Part shown: positions 45,734-54,377 of the stretch, piece by piece
Numbering within the stretch: position 1 is the first letter of the stretch
How the letters are laid out: every line of letters starts with the position of its first letter
Assembly (NCBI GenBank): GCA_965261955.1
Contig: CBDHEM010000071.1
Coordinates: 558,001-622,000 of the forward strand
Origin: JABAAI01 sp965261955
GTDB lineage: Bacteria > Spirochaetota > Leptospiria > Leptospirales > Leptonemataceae
Direction: 5' to 3'
DNA length: 64,000 nucleotides
The notes under the pieces: model-generated
The model's input: only the letters and a program-made list of their open reading frames with translations
Databases searched by the model: none
What the model was told of the DNA's origin: nothing
Position numbers and translations under genes: made by a program

Positions 45734-47611
45734 ATGAGTTCTAAAAATATCCCTCAAGATGCTTTTATGATCGCTTTGGTTGGTAACCCAAATACTGGCA
45801 AGACAACCATTTTTAATGGGCTTTGCCGAAGTAAGCAGAAAACAGGAAACTACCCTGGTACGACTATAGAAAAGAAAATAGGGCTGTGTAATCTGGCTCA
45901 TCAAAAAATTAGGGTGCTAGATTTGCCGGGATTGTATAGCCTACAAACAAGTTCTCTTGATGGAGAAATCACAAAAAAAGGAATACTAGGAAAGCTAAAT
46001 GGAATAGAAGCCCCTGATCTTTTACTCTTTGTGGCAGATGCTACAAATTTACGACGGAACTTATTTCTTTTTACACAAATTAGTGAAATAGGGCTTCCTA
46101 TTCTTGTTGTTTTGAATATGCAAGACCAAATGGAAGCATCCGGTGTACATCTGGATATTTCCCAATTCGAAAGAAGGCTCGGAGTACCTGTCGTTCCATT
46201 AGTGGGACATAAAACAGAAGATATTGAAACACTCAAAAAGACAATAAACGATTTTATAGAAAAGGAAAAATATCAAACACCATATATCTTCTCTTCAAAA
46301 AACGAGGAAGAAGAAAGAATATTCACAAAATTATATCAAGAAATCAACAAAAAAAATGAAGAGATAAAACTTTCTCGTTTTGAACTTAGAGAGTACTTAC
46401 TTTCTTTTTCTCATGAAGAAGTAGACGAAAACCACATTTTTTTCTCTCAAAATGGCTGGAGTCCGCAAAGTAAAAAACAAACCATTATAGAGGCTATAAA
46501 AGAATATAAAAAACTGTTAGAAAAAAATCCGGCCATACCCATCCTCTCCCGTTATTCTTGGATCGATAGCATCTTAAAAAGAGTTCTCAAAAAGAAAAAT
46601 AAACTACCTTTACTAAAATCTCATAAATGGGACAAAATACTCACTCATCGTTTTTGGGGTCTCTTTCTTTTCGCTACTATCATGTACATAATATTTCAAT
46701 CCATCTATAGCTGGGCTGAACCAGCTGTAAATGGAATTGAAATATCGCTTGAATATCTCACGCAAAAAATTGATTTTCTACTTACAGATCTACCTCTTTT
46801 ACAATCTTTTGTACAGGATGGTGTCATTTCCGGTATCGGTGCTGTTTTAGTCTTTTTACCTCAAATCATCATTTTATTCTTTTTTATCGCTGTGCTTGAA
46901 GACAGTGGTTATCTAGTACGTGCAGCCTTTCTTATGGACCGCTTATTTTCATGGTCAGGCCTCAATGGCCGTTCTTTTATACCCCTACTTTCTAGTTTTG
47001 CCTGTGCCATCCCCGGCATACTTTCTACACGAGTCATGCCAGAACGAAACGTGCGCCTGGCCACAATACTCATTGCACCATTGATGTCTTGTTCTGCTAG
47101 GCTTCCCATCTACCTTCTTTTTATTGGAGCTTTTATTGAACCTCTGTATGGGCCCGGTCTGGCCACCTTATGTCTTTTTTTTATGCATTCTTTGGGACCA
47201 CTTACCGCTCTTCCCATTGCCTGGTTGATCAATCGTGGACTATCCAAAAAAGCAAAAAAAAGCTCCTTTATCATGGAATTTCCGCCATATAGGAGGCCCA
47301 ATCCCCTGAATATTTTTTTACGTGTACATGGAGCAGCTAAGAAATTTACTGTGAAAGCAGGAACCATTATATTATTTTTTTCGATTATAATTTGGGGTCT
47401 TAGTTATTTTCCACAAGTTTCCCAGCCAAAAGCAAATGTCATAAGGACACAAAGCCATAGCGTTACAAATAAACAAAAACAGACACGTCAACTAGAGCAT
47501 AGCTATCTAGGAAAAATGGGAAAAGCAATTGCCCCTGTTTTTTCTCCCCTCGGCTTTGATTGGAAAATCACAATGGAATACTCGCAGCCTTTCCTGCTCG
47601 TGAGCTTCTAA
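45734..47611 (+). CDS. feoB: Ferrous iron transporter FeoB, frameshifted near its 3' end
   Basis: 625 aa in this frame. N-terminal G domain: ALVGNPNTGKTTIFNGL (G1), YPGTTIEKK (G2), LDLPGLYSL (G3) and LNMQDQ (G4). The membrane domain has VFLPQIIILFFFIAVLEDSG, SFACAIPGILSTR and LMSCSARLPIYLL (two conserved Gate motifs). The frame ends in YSQPFLLVSF, while the family sequence (AAFPARELLISALG) continues in the next frame: see 47560-47916. One missing base near 47566-47571 explains it. A 10-bp direct repeat (ATGAGTTCTA) doubles the start codon region, and the first ATG opens only a six-codon frame. Fe(II) import, if repaired. Confidence 0.9.
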   Translation: MSSKNIPQDAFMIALVGNPNTGKTTIFNGLCRSKQKTGNYPGTTIEKKIGLCNLAHQKIRVLDLPGLYSLQTSSLDGEITKKGILGKLNGIEAPDLLLFVADATNLRRNLFLFTQISEIGLPILVVLNMQDQMEASGVHLDISQFERRLGVPVVPLVGHKTEDIETLKKTINDFIEKEKYQTPYIFSSKNEEEERIFTKLYQEINKKNEEIKLSRFELREYLLSFSHEEVDENHIFFSQNGWSPQSKKQTIIEAIKEYKKLLEKNPAIPILSRYSWIDSILKRVLKKKNKLPLLKSHKWDKILTHRFWGLFLFATIMYIIFQSIYSWAEPAVNGIEISLEYLTQKIDFLLTDLPLLQSFVQDGVISGIGAVLVFLPQIIILFFFIAVLEDSGYLVRAAFLMDRLFSWSGLNGRSFIPLLSSFACAIPGILSTRVMPERNVRLATILIAPLMSCSARLPIYLLFIGAFIEPLYGPGLATLCLFFMHSLGPLTALPIAWLINRGLSKKAKKSSFIMEFPPYRRPNPLNIFLRVHGAAKKFTVKAGTIILFFSIIIWGLSYFPQVSQPKANVIRTQSHSVTNKQKQTRQLEHSYLGKMGKAIAPVFSPLGFDWKITMEYSQPFLLVSF

Positions 47612-47916
47612 TTTCTGCTTTAGGAATTATGTATAGTGTCAATGAATCCCCTTCTGCCAGTGGGGAAAGAAGTCTACGCAAACGCTTACAAGAAGAAAAA
47701 CATCAGAATGGGCAAAATGTCTACACACCCTTGACAGCAATTAGCCTTATGGTTTTTTTTGCTTTATGTAGTCAATGCATGGGAACAATTGCTGTTGTAA
47801 AAAAAGAATTGAGAGAATGGAGATGGCCTATTTTTGTTTTTTGTTATATGACGGGACTGGCTTATATTTTTAGTTTATTCACCTATCAAGTGGGCCTCCT
47901 TTTAGGATTTTCATAA
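47560..47916 (+). pseudogene. feoB: FeoB C-terminal part, displaced by one frame
   Basis: This frame reads NGILAAFPARELLISALGIM, then YTPLTAISLMVFFALCSQCM, GTIAVVKKELREWRWPIFVF and the last membrane helix, the normal C-terminus of FeoB. It overlaps the end of the preceding frame by about 50 bp. The apparent ATG at 47560 lies inside the old coding sequence and is unlikely to be a real start. Either a genuine frameshift mutation, programmed slippage, or a sequencing error. Confidence 0.85.
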
Positions 47917-47992
47917 AGCGTACTGAAAATATTATAGTAGGACAATACTTTTTTATGACTCACAATTACGAAAAAAAAATATAGAAAATAAC

Positions 47993-48350
47993 ATCTGAAG
48001 CTATCTCAAAAATTATAAAAGGCTCTTATTCAAAAAAAAATCAAAACACACACACAAACCAAAACACTACCCAAGAAGCAGAGGCTTCTTTTTACTTTAG
48101 TTGCACAAAATGTAGCAACTGTTGGCGAGAAGAAGGAAGTGTCTATTTTGCCACAGAGGATATGGAAAATATATACAAACACTTACGGTTGGAGAAAAAT
48201 GAAAAGAAAAGACTGTACAAAAATGAATACAAAGAAAAATAAATGATTATCATGCACACGAAACAAGTGGAGCGTGTTATTTTTTAGGAGAGGATGGCTT
48301 ATGTCGAATTTGCCCTATTCGGCCTCTTCAAAAAAGGTTGCACCGAAATG
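47993..48350 (+). pseudogene. Decayed CxxCxxCC (YkgJ-type) protein gene
   Basis: One frame gives FYFSCTKCSNCWREEGSVYF then ATEDMENIYKHLRLEKNE and stops. A second frame 50 bp further gives GACYFLGEDGLCRICPIRPL. These fit the family of Zn/Fe-binding CxxCxxCC proteins (FxCxxCxxCC...GxVxxTxxDxxxI ... CxFLxxxGxCxIYxxRPxxCRxFP). The fourth Cys of the first motif is Trp, and the downstream CRxFPFW is lost. No ORF spans it, so the gene is dead. The 70-codon frame at 48294 is a by-product. Confidence 0.55.
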
Positions 48351-48515
48351 AATGAGAAAAATGGTATATATTATTATCTACAAAATATCACAGAAAGAAT
48401 ATATTCCACTCAAGAAAAATTCTTACAAAAACAAACAGACCCCAAACGATATTTCATGCTTTATCTTTTGTCTTATCTATTGAGAGTACTCACTTCCCTA
48501 AATTGAAATATAAAA

Positions 48516-51218
48516 ATGAATTGGCAAATTTACTTCAGGTTAGCTCTAACAGAAACCCGTAAAGCTCGCGGTAGACTATCGTTTTGCCTTTTCTCTATTG
48601 CTTTGGGTGTGGCTTCTGTTACTGCCGTACGAACAATTGTCTTGAGCTTTGAAAAGAGTATAGCTTCTCAAACTCGTGAACTAATGGGAGCAGATCTTTC
48701 TTTAAGCTCTTCCCAATATTTTCCGAAAAATGAGAAACAGAAGACATTACTTCAAGACCTCAAAAATAAAGGAGCGGTCTATAGTCGCCTAACTCGCTTT
48801 TATTCCATGGTACAAGCACGGGTACCGGCAACACCCGCACTAACATCCTCTGTAGCTCATAATCATAGCATAAAAGCGTCTAACAACAAAAATAGAACCA
48901 GTAGTATGGTTCGTGTACAAGCCCTTACAAATGGCTTCCCATTTTATGGGGAAGTCATCACCTCGCCTCCTAATGGCTGGGAAAAACTTAGTAAGCAAAA
49001 CAATGAAGAAGCTGTAATCATTGTTCCTCCTGATGTTCTTTCCAGATTAAGAGTGTCTATTGGAGATAAAATAAAACTAGGACAAAAGACCTTCCGTATT
49101 ATCGCTAGTATAGTCAGAGAAGAAAGTAGTATAGTCGATGCCTATTCCATAGCACCAACGGTATATATACACCAAAATTATATAAAAGAAACAGATCTCA
49201 TCCAAAAAGGTAGTCGCATACTCTATAGCTATCTATATAAAGTCCCCTCATCCTTTAACGTTCAGGAGTGGAAAAAGAAAAATTTTTCTGAGGCAACTAT
49301 AAACCAAATCAACATAAAAACCTATCATGAAGCAGCGACTAGCTTACAGCGTTTTCTCACACACCTATCTGATTTTTTAACCATCATTAGTCTAATTATC
49401 TTATTACTGGGAGGGTTGGGAGTTGGATTTTCATTGCATGTTTTTATGAAACATCGACAAGATCATGTGGCTATCTTCCGCAATATAGGATTGGGACCAA
49501 AAGAATGTTTTCGTATATATCTCATTTTAGCTCTGGGGCTTGGCTTAATTGGTAGCATATTGGGAATGATACCCGGTACTCTCTTACCTTTATTTTTATC
49601 CAAACTGGCAAACTTCCAAAGTATTAACAAAATGCTACCTTTTACACTTGAAATAAGTTTTTTTTGGGGGTCGGTTGTTTCTGGTATATTATCAGGCATA
49701 AGCACCACACTACTTTTTGTTCTTATACCCATCTACAAAGTACGCAGTATTTCACCCATTCGTATACTCCGTAAAGATACGGATGATACCCATCTCTTGC
49801 GGTCTCTCTTTTCCCGGCCAAGGGAGGCCTTTACACTGATTGTTAGTTTTATTCTTCTATTTTTTCTTTATATTGCTCTAGCAGCCTATCAAGTATCTTC
49901 TTGGAAGTTCGCGTTGTATTTCACCATACTCATTATTGGATCAATTAGTGTTTTATACTTTATATCTTGGTTATTTATGCGTTTACTAGCTCTAGTCTCT
50001 TTAGGGTTTTCATCGTATCGTATTCGCCAAGGTATTGCAAATCTCTATCGCCCCAATAATCAAACCTCGTTAATTATTATAGCTTTGGGTGCATGTTTTT
50101 TACTTATAGGTACCGTTTTTATTACAGAGAGTTCTTTTCAAAATGAATTGGGAATTAAAAAGAGTGGAAATACACCAAATAACTTTATTACAAATATGCA
50201 ACCTTATCAATACAAAAGCGTTTTGAAAATACTCAAAGAAAATAATGCAAAAAAAATTTTACTGTCTCCCATGCTGACAGCACGTATTTCTAAAATCAAC
50301 GGTAAATATATAGAACGAGATAAAATCAAAAGTAATTCTGTTAAACAAAGTCGGTCCGATCGTATTCTAAATCGAGAGCATTTTATTAGTTTTCGGGATA
50401 CCCTTCTTGATTCAGAAAGAATTATAAAGGGAAGTTTTTGGAATGAGAAAAAAAAGAAAGACAAAATATTTCCAAAAAAAACGGAACAACCTTTTCAAAG
50501 TTTTCAAGAACTTTCCGTGGATAATAAGTGGGCAAACGAAATGCGTGTAGGGATAGGAGACACGATCACTTTTGATGTACAGGGCATACCCCTCCAAACC
50601 AAAATCACTAGTCTTCGTAAAATAATGTGGCAAGCCATGCAACCCAATGCTATGCTTTTACTTCCAACAGAAAAAGCGAAAGATGCCCCTCATCTGTTCA
50701 TAGGTAGCTATAGAGTAGAAAGCGATAGTACTCGATTACAATTACAAAACCATCTATTGATAGAGCATCCTAATCTAACAATAATCGATGTTACCTATAT
50801 AATAAAATCCGTAAAAGAAATCATGGAAGAAATTTCTGTGGCTATCAGATTTCTGTCTCTACTCACTCTTATCAATGGAGTCATTATACTAGTTGGTACG
50901 GTTTTTTCTAGTCGATTCGCTAGGTTGCATGAAGCCACTCTTCTAAAAGTTTTAGGAGCAACTCGTAAAGATATATATCGTATACTGGTGATTGAGTATT
51001 GTATACTGGCCTTTCTATCGTGTCTATCTGGTTGGATTTTACTTTTATGTGTGAATTATTTTACAGTGGATAGCTTTCTCAAGACAAATCCAACGATACC
51101 ATATCTTTACCTACTGGGTCTGAGCTTTTTGGTTGTGCTATCAAATATTATTATAGCTGTTTTTGTGAGTCGAAATATAAGTAAAACTAGTGCCCTAAGT
51201 ATTTTGCGCGAAAATTAA
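48516..51218 (+). CDS. FtsX-type ABC transporter permease (YbbP-like)
   Basis: 900 aa with two MacB/FtsX cores. The N-terminal membrane helix is at 20-42, followed by MGADLSLSSSQYFPKNEKQK, the start of a periplasmic domain. Three helices lie at about 285-420 (DFLTIISLIILLLGGLGVGF), two near 440-500, a second periplasmic domain at 545-770, and the last three helices with HEATLLKVLGATRKDIYRIL and VIEYCILAFL. It resembles YbbP in length and layout. YbbP-type permeases pair with a YbbA-type ATPase; none is adjacent here, so the ATPase must be elsewhere. A role in envelope lipid or lipoprotein handling is inferred from relatives only. Confidence 0.82.
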   Translation: MNWQIYFRLALTETRKARGRLSFCLFSIALGVASVTAVRTIVLSFEKSIASQTRELMGADLSLSSSQYFPKNEKQKTLLQDLKNKGAVYSRLTRFYSMVQARVPATPALTSSVAHNHSIKASNNKNRTSSMVRVQALTNGFPFYGEVITSPPNGWEKLSKQNNEEAVIIVPPDVLSRLRVSIGDKIKLGQKTFRIIASIVREESSIVDAYSIAPTVYIHQNYIKETDLIQKGSRILYSYLYKVPSSFNVQEWKKKNFSEATINQINIKTYHEAATSLQRFLTHLSDFLTIISLIILLLGGLGVGFSLHVFMKHRQDHVAIFRNIGLGPKECFRIYLILALGLGLIGSILGMIPGTLLPLFLSKLANFQSINKMLPFTLEISFFWGSVVSGILSGISTTLLFVLIPIYKVRSISPIRILRKDTDDTHLLRSLFSRPREAFTLIVSFILLFFLYIALAAYQVSSWKFALYFTILIIGSISVLYFISWLFMRLLALVSLGFSSYRIRQGIANLYRPNNQTSLIIIALGACFLLIGTVFITESSFQNELGIKKSGNTPNNFITNMQPYQYKSVLKILKENNAKKILLSPMLTARISKINGKYIERDKIKSNSVKQSRSDRILNREHFISFRDTLLDSERIIKGSFWNEKKKKDKIFPKKTEQPFQSFQELSVDNKWANEMRVGIGDTITFDVQGIPLQTKITSLRKIMWQAMQPNAMLLLPTEKAKDAPHLFIGSYRVESDSTRLQLQNHLLIEHPNLTIIDVTYIIKSVKEIMEEISVAIRFLSLLTLINGVIILVGTVFSSRFARLHEATLLKVLGATRKDIYRILVIEYCILAFLSCLSGWILLLCVNYFTVDSFLKTNPTIPYLYLLGLSFLVVLSNIIIAVFVSRNISKTSALSILREN

Positions 51219-51244
51219 AAAACTATTTATAGAGAAGCTATATT

Positions 51245-51934
51245 ATGAAAGAACATTTAGTCGTTCTCACTGGAGCAGGCATTAGTACTGAAAGTGGTCT
51301 CAAAACATTTCGAGACAGCAATGGTTTATGGGAAAACTATCATGTGCAAGATGTAGCGACCCCTGAGGCGTGGGCTCGAGACCCCAAATTAGTACTTCGT
51401 TTTTACAATGAAAGGAGGCGACAAATGCTGGCAGCTAAACCTAATGAGGCCCATTATTCTCTAGTCCAATTAGAAAATAATTTTCAGGTTTCCATTATTA
51501 CGCAAAATGTTGATGATCTCCATGAAAGAGCTGGTTCTCAATCTGTTTTACACTTACATGGAATACTTACGAAGTCACGAAGCAGTGTTAATGAAAAACT
51601 CACTTACGATCTTCAAAAAGATATAGAGTGGGGAGAGGTGTGCGAAAAAGGAAGCCAGCTACGCCCTCATATTGTTTGGTTTGGTGAGAGTGTCCCTCTT
51701 TTCCAAAGGGCTCAGGAGATCACACAAAAAGCGGACATCTTTTTAGTTGTAGGTACTTCACTAGCCGTATATCCAGCAGCAAGCCTACTACAAGATGTAC
51801 CTCAAAATGTTCACCGCTATATTGTAGACCCCAATCTAAAAATATATTTAGAAAACGCTACAGTTATACAAAAAAAAGCGAGCCAAGGAGTAAAAGAATT
51901 AGCCGAAAAATGGCTACTAAAAACTAACGCTTAG
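51245..51934 (+). CDS. Sirtuin (NAD-dependent deacylase), CobB-like without zinc cysteines
   Basis: 229 aa. Sirtuin motifs: VVLTGAGISTESGLKTFRDS (NAD site), ITQNVDDLHERAGS with catalytic His in LHLHG, PHIVWFGESVPLF and VVGTSLAVYPAASLL. FYNERRRQM carries the Tyr and Arg that in class III sirtuins (CobB, SIRT5) recognise succinyl/malonyl groups, so desuccinylation is plausible. The usual two CxxC pairs of the zinc ribbon are gone: only one Cys lies between LHLHG and PHIVW. The start has GAAGC 9 nt upstream and the gene follows the permease by 26 bp. Confidence 0.9.
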   Translation: MKEHLVVLTGAGISTESGLKTFRDSNGLWENYHVQDVATPEAWARDPKLVLRFYNERRRQMLAAKPNEAHYSLVQLENNFQVSIITQNVDDLHERAGSQSVLHLHGILTKSRSSVNEKLTYDLQKDIEWGEVCEKGSQLRPHIVWFGESVPLFQRAQEITQKADIFLVVGTSLAVYPAASLLQDVPQNVHRYIVDPNLKIYLENATVIQKKASQGVKELAEKWLLKTNA

Positions 51935-51947
51935 CTGTAATTGATGC

Positions 51948-52053
51948 GGGCGGAATCTGTTGTAAAATGCAGAGCAGAAAAGTAAGAAAATACCTTAGAA
52001 ACGACGTTTTACGGAATTTGCTTTCGTCTTTCTCACTTTTTCCAACAGTGTTT
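51948..52053 (-). repeat. MITE-like repeat copy, subtype 2, reversed
   Basis: From GGGCGGAATCTGTTGTAAAA to TTTTTCCAACAGTGT. The middle (GACGTTTTACGGAATTTGC, then TTTCGTCTTTCTCAC) aligns with the reverse complement of the 45168 copy. It starts 13 bp after the sirtuin stop and is followed at once by a second copy. Confidence 0.65.
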
Positions 52054-52057
52054 CTTA

Positions 52058-52167
52058 GGAGACTGTTACGAAATACAAACAAACAGGAGGTTAACCTTCT
52101 AAAATGCCTTAAATCAGCGACCCATAGCACTCTATTTGCAATTATTTACATTTTGCAACACAGTCCC
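52058..52167 (-). repeat. MITE-like repeat copy, subtype 1, reversed
   Basis: From GGAGACTGTTACGAAATAC to TTTTGCAACACAGTCCC. The middle (CATAGCACTCTATTTGCAAT then TATTTACATT) is the reverse complement of subtype 1 at 31253. It lies directly behind a subtype 2 copy. The rest of the gap (52168-52359) holds no gene. Confidence 0.75.
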
Positions 52168-52359
52168 CCCATCATCATCATAGGCGTCATTTTATCAAAA
52201 AAAGTCGGAAAGGTGTATAACACATCAGAAAACACATTCTCTTGGATCACTTGAGATGTAATTTCAATCCACTACTGATCTTTTCATTACAATTACTCTG
52301 AAATGGAAAGAAGCTCACAAAAATACTGGGATATTTAATTTCATCTCAATAAAAAAAAA

Positions 52360-53019
52360 CTACACTATAATTTCAAAGTCGTCTGTTGCATCCTTGTATT
52401 CTAAAAGCAAACCATCCGCAATCGAAAAATACCAACCATAAAGCTGTATTTTTTTTGCTGTGATTTGACTAGATACATAAGGAAATTTTTTTAGATTTTC
52501 CAACGAAAAAAGTATATTTTTTTTCTCATAATCACTTCGTACTTTTTCGTTATCTGTAATAATGGTACATTCCTCTTTTTTTCGAATAGGCCCTAGAATA
52601 GACCCTCGAATAGACCCTCCATGAGCCCGAGTCTGAGCCCGAGCATGAGCCATCCATTTTTCAATACTCTCCATACCCCGATCACTTTCAGAAAAAAGAT
52701 ACTTTATACCTCCACAATCGCTATGCCCAAGCACCACTATAGATTCCACACCTAAAAAACAAACCCCATATTCTATAGCAGCTCCTAGGCTATCTTTTTT
52801 CGCTTCCGCATAGGAGGGAATGATATTGGCTATATTCCGAACCACAAACAAATCACCCGGAGAAGCATTTGTCAAAATCGCTGGATCAACGCGAGCATCA
52901 CTACACCCCACTACCATGACTTTGGGAGACTGCTTTTTCGCTAAGCGATGATAAAGACTATTTTGACTCGCAAAATATTTTTGATGAAATTTATAAAAAC
53001 CCTTCTTTTGTTTTAACAC
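52360..53019 (-). CDS. Beta-class carbonic anhydrase
   Basis: 219 aa from a GTG at 53019. Zinc ligands are in CSDARVDPAI (Cys, with the Asp-Arg dyad) and GHSDCGGIKYLF (His, Cys). VVRNIANIIPSY and AAIEYGVCFLGVESIVVLGH complete the family signature. It interconverts CO2 and bicarbonate in the cytoplasm. Inside, short direct repeats (AATAGACCCTC, TGAGCCCGAG) encode an RAQTRAHGGSIRGSI segment, a small repeat expansion in a loop. Upstream is a 20-bp MITE-end remnant. Confidence 0.93.
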   Translation of the reverse strand: MLKQKKGFYKFHQKYFASQNSLYHRLAKKQSPKVMVVGCSDARVDPAILTNASPGDLFVVRNIANIIPSYAEAKKDSLGAAIEYGVCFLGVESIVVLGHSDCGGIKYLFSESDRGMESIEKWMAHARAQTRAHGGSIRGSILGPIRKKEECTIITDNEKVRSDYEKKNILFSLENLKKFPYVSSQITAKKIQLYGWYFSIADGLLLEYKDATDDFEIIV

Positions 53020-53037
53020 AATGCCCCCTGTTGGGAT

Positions 53038-53057
53038 GGGACTATTTCAACAGTCCC
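53038..53057. repeat. Minimal MITE-like remnant (ends only)
   Basis: GGGACTATTTCAACAGTCCC: the two outer ends of the repeat family joined with no interior. It lies 18 bp upstream of the carbonic anhydrase start, where it could form a small hairpin in the leader. Confidence 0.5.
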
Positions 53058-53202
53058 GCTTTCTTGATCAATCCTTTCCCATTTCTACTCGCTTACCTAG
53101 CCTATTTATCGAAGCGTTTAGAAGGATTCCAAAAAAATCAAGAAAAAAAAGGGATAACGATAAAGAAGTTGATATTTAAATTAGTATAATTTATAAATTC
53201 TT

Positions 53203-53886
53203 ATGAAGATTACAGTAGAGATTGAAAGGAGAACTAAAGTTCCTTGTGTTGTTGAAATTTATTTTGATGAGGAGGGTTTTGATTTTTTATTGGAACGACT
53301 TTCTCTCATACGGAATAAAAAAACGGATCACGTACACTTTTTTACTCCTTCTTGGGGAGGTGAAGAGCTATCAGAAGAAAAAATATGCCGTTATAGTAAT
53401 GATATAGCTCACCATTTAAAACTAACAATGGTCCAGCCGCCCGTGCCTCCGCTGAGGATTGCAGTAGAAATTGAAAAAGAAAGTAAAAGTAAGGTTCCCT
53501 GTGCTGTTGAAATTTATTTTAATGAGGAGGGTTTCGATTCTTTATTGAAAAAACTTTCTTCCATACGGGATGAAATAACAGATCACGTACATTTTTTTTC
53601 TCCTTCTTTGGACGCACATAGGAACGTCCTCGGATTTATAACAGATCACGTAAATTTTTTTACTCCTTCTTGGGGAGGTGACGATCTATCAGAAGGGGAA
53701 CTATTTTGTTATAGTAATGATAGAGCTCACTGTTTAAAACTAACAATGCTCCAGACACCCCCTCCTCCGCCTGAATCACTTTGGAACTATTGGATACGTT
53801 GTTATAAGCGTTGGAAAGCTAGACTTATATATTATAATGTTGAAGCACTCCGCGAATGGATGTTCAAGTTTTTCATTAGAAAATGA
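53203..53886 (+). CDS. Imm32-like protein with internal duplication
   Basis: 227 aa in two homologous halves. The first runs from KITVEIERRTKVPCVVEIYF to LKLTMVQPPVPP, the second from RIAVEIEKESKSKVPCAVEI to LKLTMLQTPPPPP. Each holds YF(D/N)EEGFD..L..L and (T/S)DHVHFF(T/S)PSW GG-type segments; the second half has the DHV.FF.PS motif twice. Sequences with HFxxxSxxWGGxxLS resemble immunity proteins of the Imm32 type in polymorphic toxin loci (from memory). The C-terminal 45 residues are basic and Trp-rich. No toxin gene is recognisable nearby. Confidence 0.6.
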   Translation: MKITVEIERRTKVPCVVEIYFDEEGFDFLLERLSLIRNKKTDHVHFFTPSWGGEELSEEKICRYSNDIAHHLKLTMVQPPVPPLRIAVEIEKESKSKVPCAVEIYFNEEGFDSLLKKLSSIRDEITDHVHFFSPSLDAHRNVLGFITDHVNFFTPSWGGDDLSEGELFCYSNDRAHCLKLTMLQTPPPPPESLWNYWIRCYKRWKARLIYYNVEALREWMFKFFIRK

Positions 53887-54096
53887 CACTTTTTTTGTCA
53901 AAAAATCTCATAAAATCTCATGGATAAAAACGAACTTCATTTATTTTGTAACATTAGATCAGTGGTTTTATCAAAAAACTTTCTTGTGTGAAAACAAACT
54001 GCTGACAGCGCAGAACTCTTCTACTTCCAGTCGGCCTAGCGTCCCATAGCACAGCATACGATTCCATAAACACAAGTACTTCCCGTATTTACAAAA

Positions 54097-54220
54097 GCGG
54101 GGCGGTCAGCCCCGCACCCACAGCCAAACTGCGTATGTGACTTGCGCAACACAGGAGGTGTTGCGGGTTTCGGCTCAGGCCATGGATGGTCTGCGTCGAA
54201 AGCGAGCATACGCAGTTTGG
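54097..54220 (+). repeat. Hairpin-rich element, copy 1 (candidate structured RNA)
   Basis: A GC-rich hairpin (54097-54115, GCGGGGC/GCCCCGC) is followed by a 97-bp palindromic unit at 54124-54220. An outer 14-bp perfect stem (CCAAACTGCGTATG with CATACGCAGTTTGG) encloses a hairpin CGCAACAC/GTGTTGCG, a pair TTTCG/CGAAA and an inner hairpin CAGGCC/GGTCTG that needs G-U pairing. One frame reads TAYVTCATQEVLRVSAQ. It recurs at 55397 and 56697. Confidence 0.55.
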
Positions 54221-54226
54221 CCCATG

Positions 54227-54273
54227 CTACCTAATGAAAAAAAAGCTAAAACCGACTGTACAAAATATCGGGG
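54227..54273 (+). mobile_element. IS3-type right-end remnant
   Basis: CTACCTAATGAAAAAAAAGC then CGACTGTACAAAATATCGGGG. It matches the sequence that follows the transposase stop at 22405 and its inverted twin at 17396. Only the end survives; it joins the hairpin element to the following mini-ORF. Confidence 0.5.
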
Positions 54274-54291
54274 CAACCTATAGCTCGTGAA

Positions 54292-54360
54292 ATGCGGGCT
54301 ATGGAAGATATACTAAATGCGAATCCGAATGAGTATATAACGTTTATACCGTATAATTGA
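54292..54360 (+). CDS. Mini-ORF upstream of the unknown 201-aa gene
   Basis: 22 codons, MRAMEDILNANPNEY then ITFIPYN and a stop. A longer variant (55596-55718) precedes the paralogous gene and has the same start and end, with in-frame internal differences only, which argues it was coding. The stop is 17 bp before the ATG of the next gene. It may be a leader peptide or the leftover C-terminus of a larger protein, such as a toxin tip. Confidence 0.35.
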   Translation: MRAMEDILNANPNEYITFIPYN

Positions 54361-54377
54361 GGTCAATATATTTAGAA

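Noticed and set aside
48294..48506. 70-codon protein gene before the permease
   Set aside because: It runs across the decayed CxxCxxCC gene in the wrong frame and has no support of its own.
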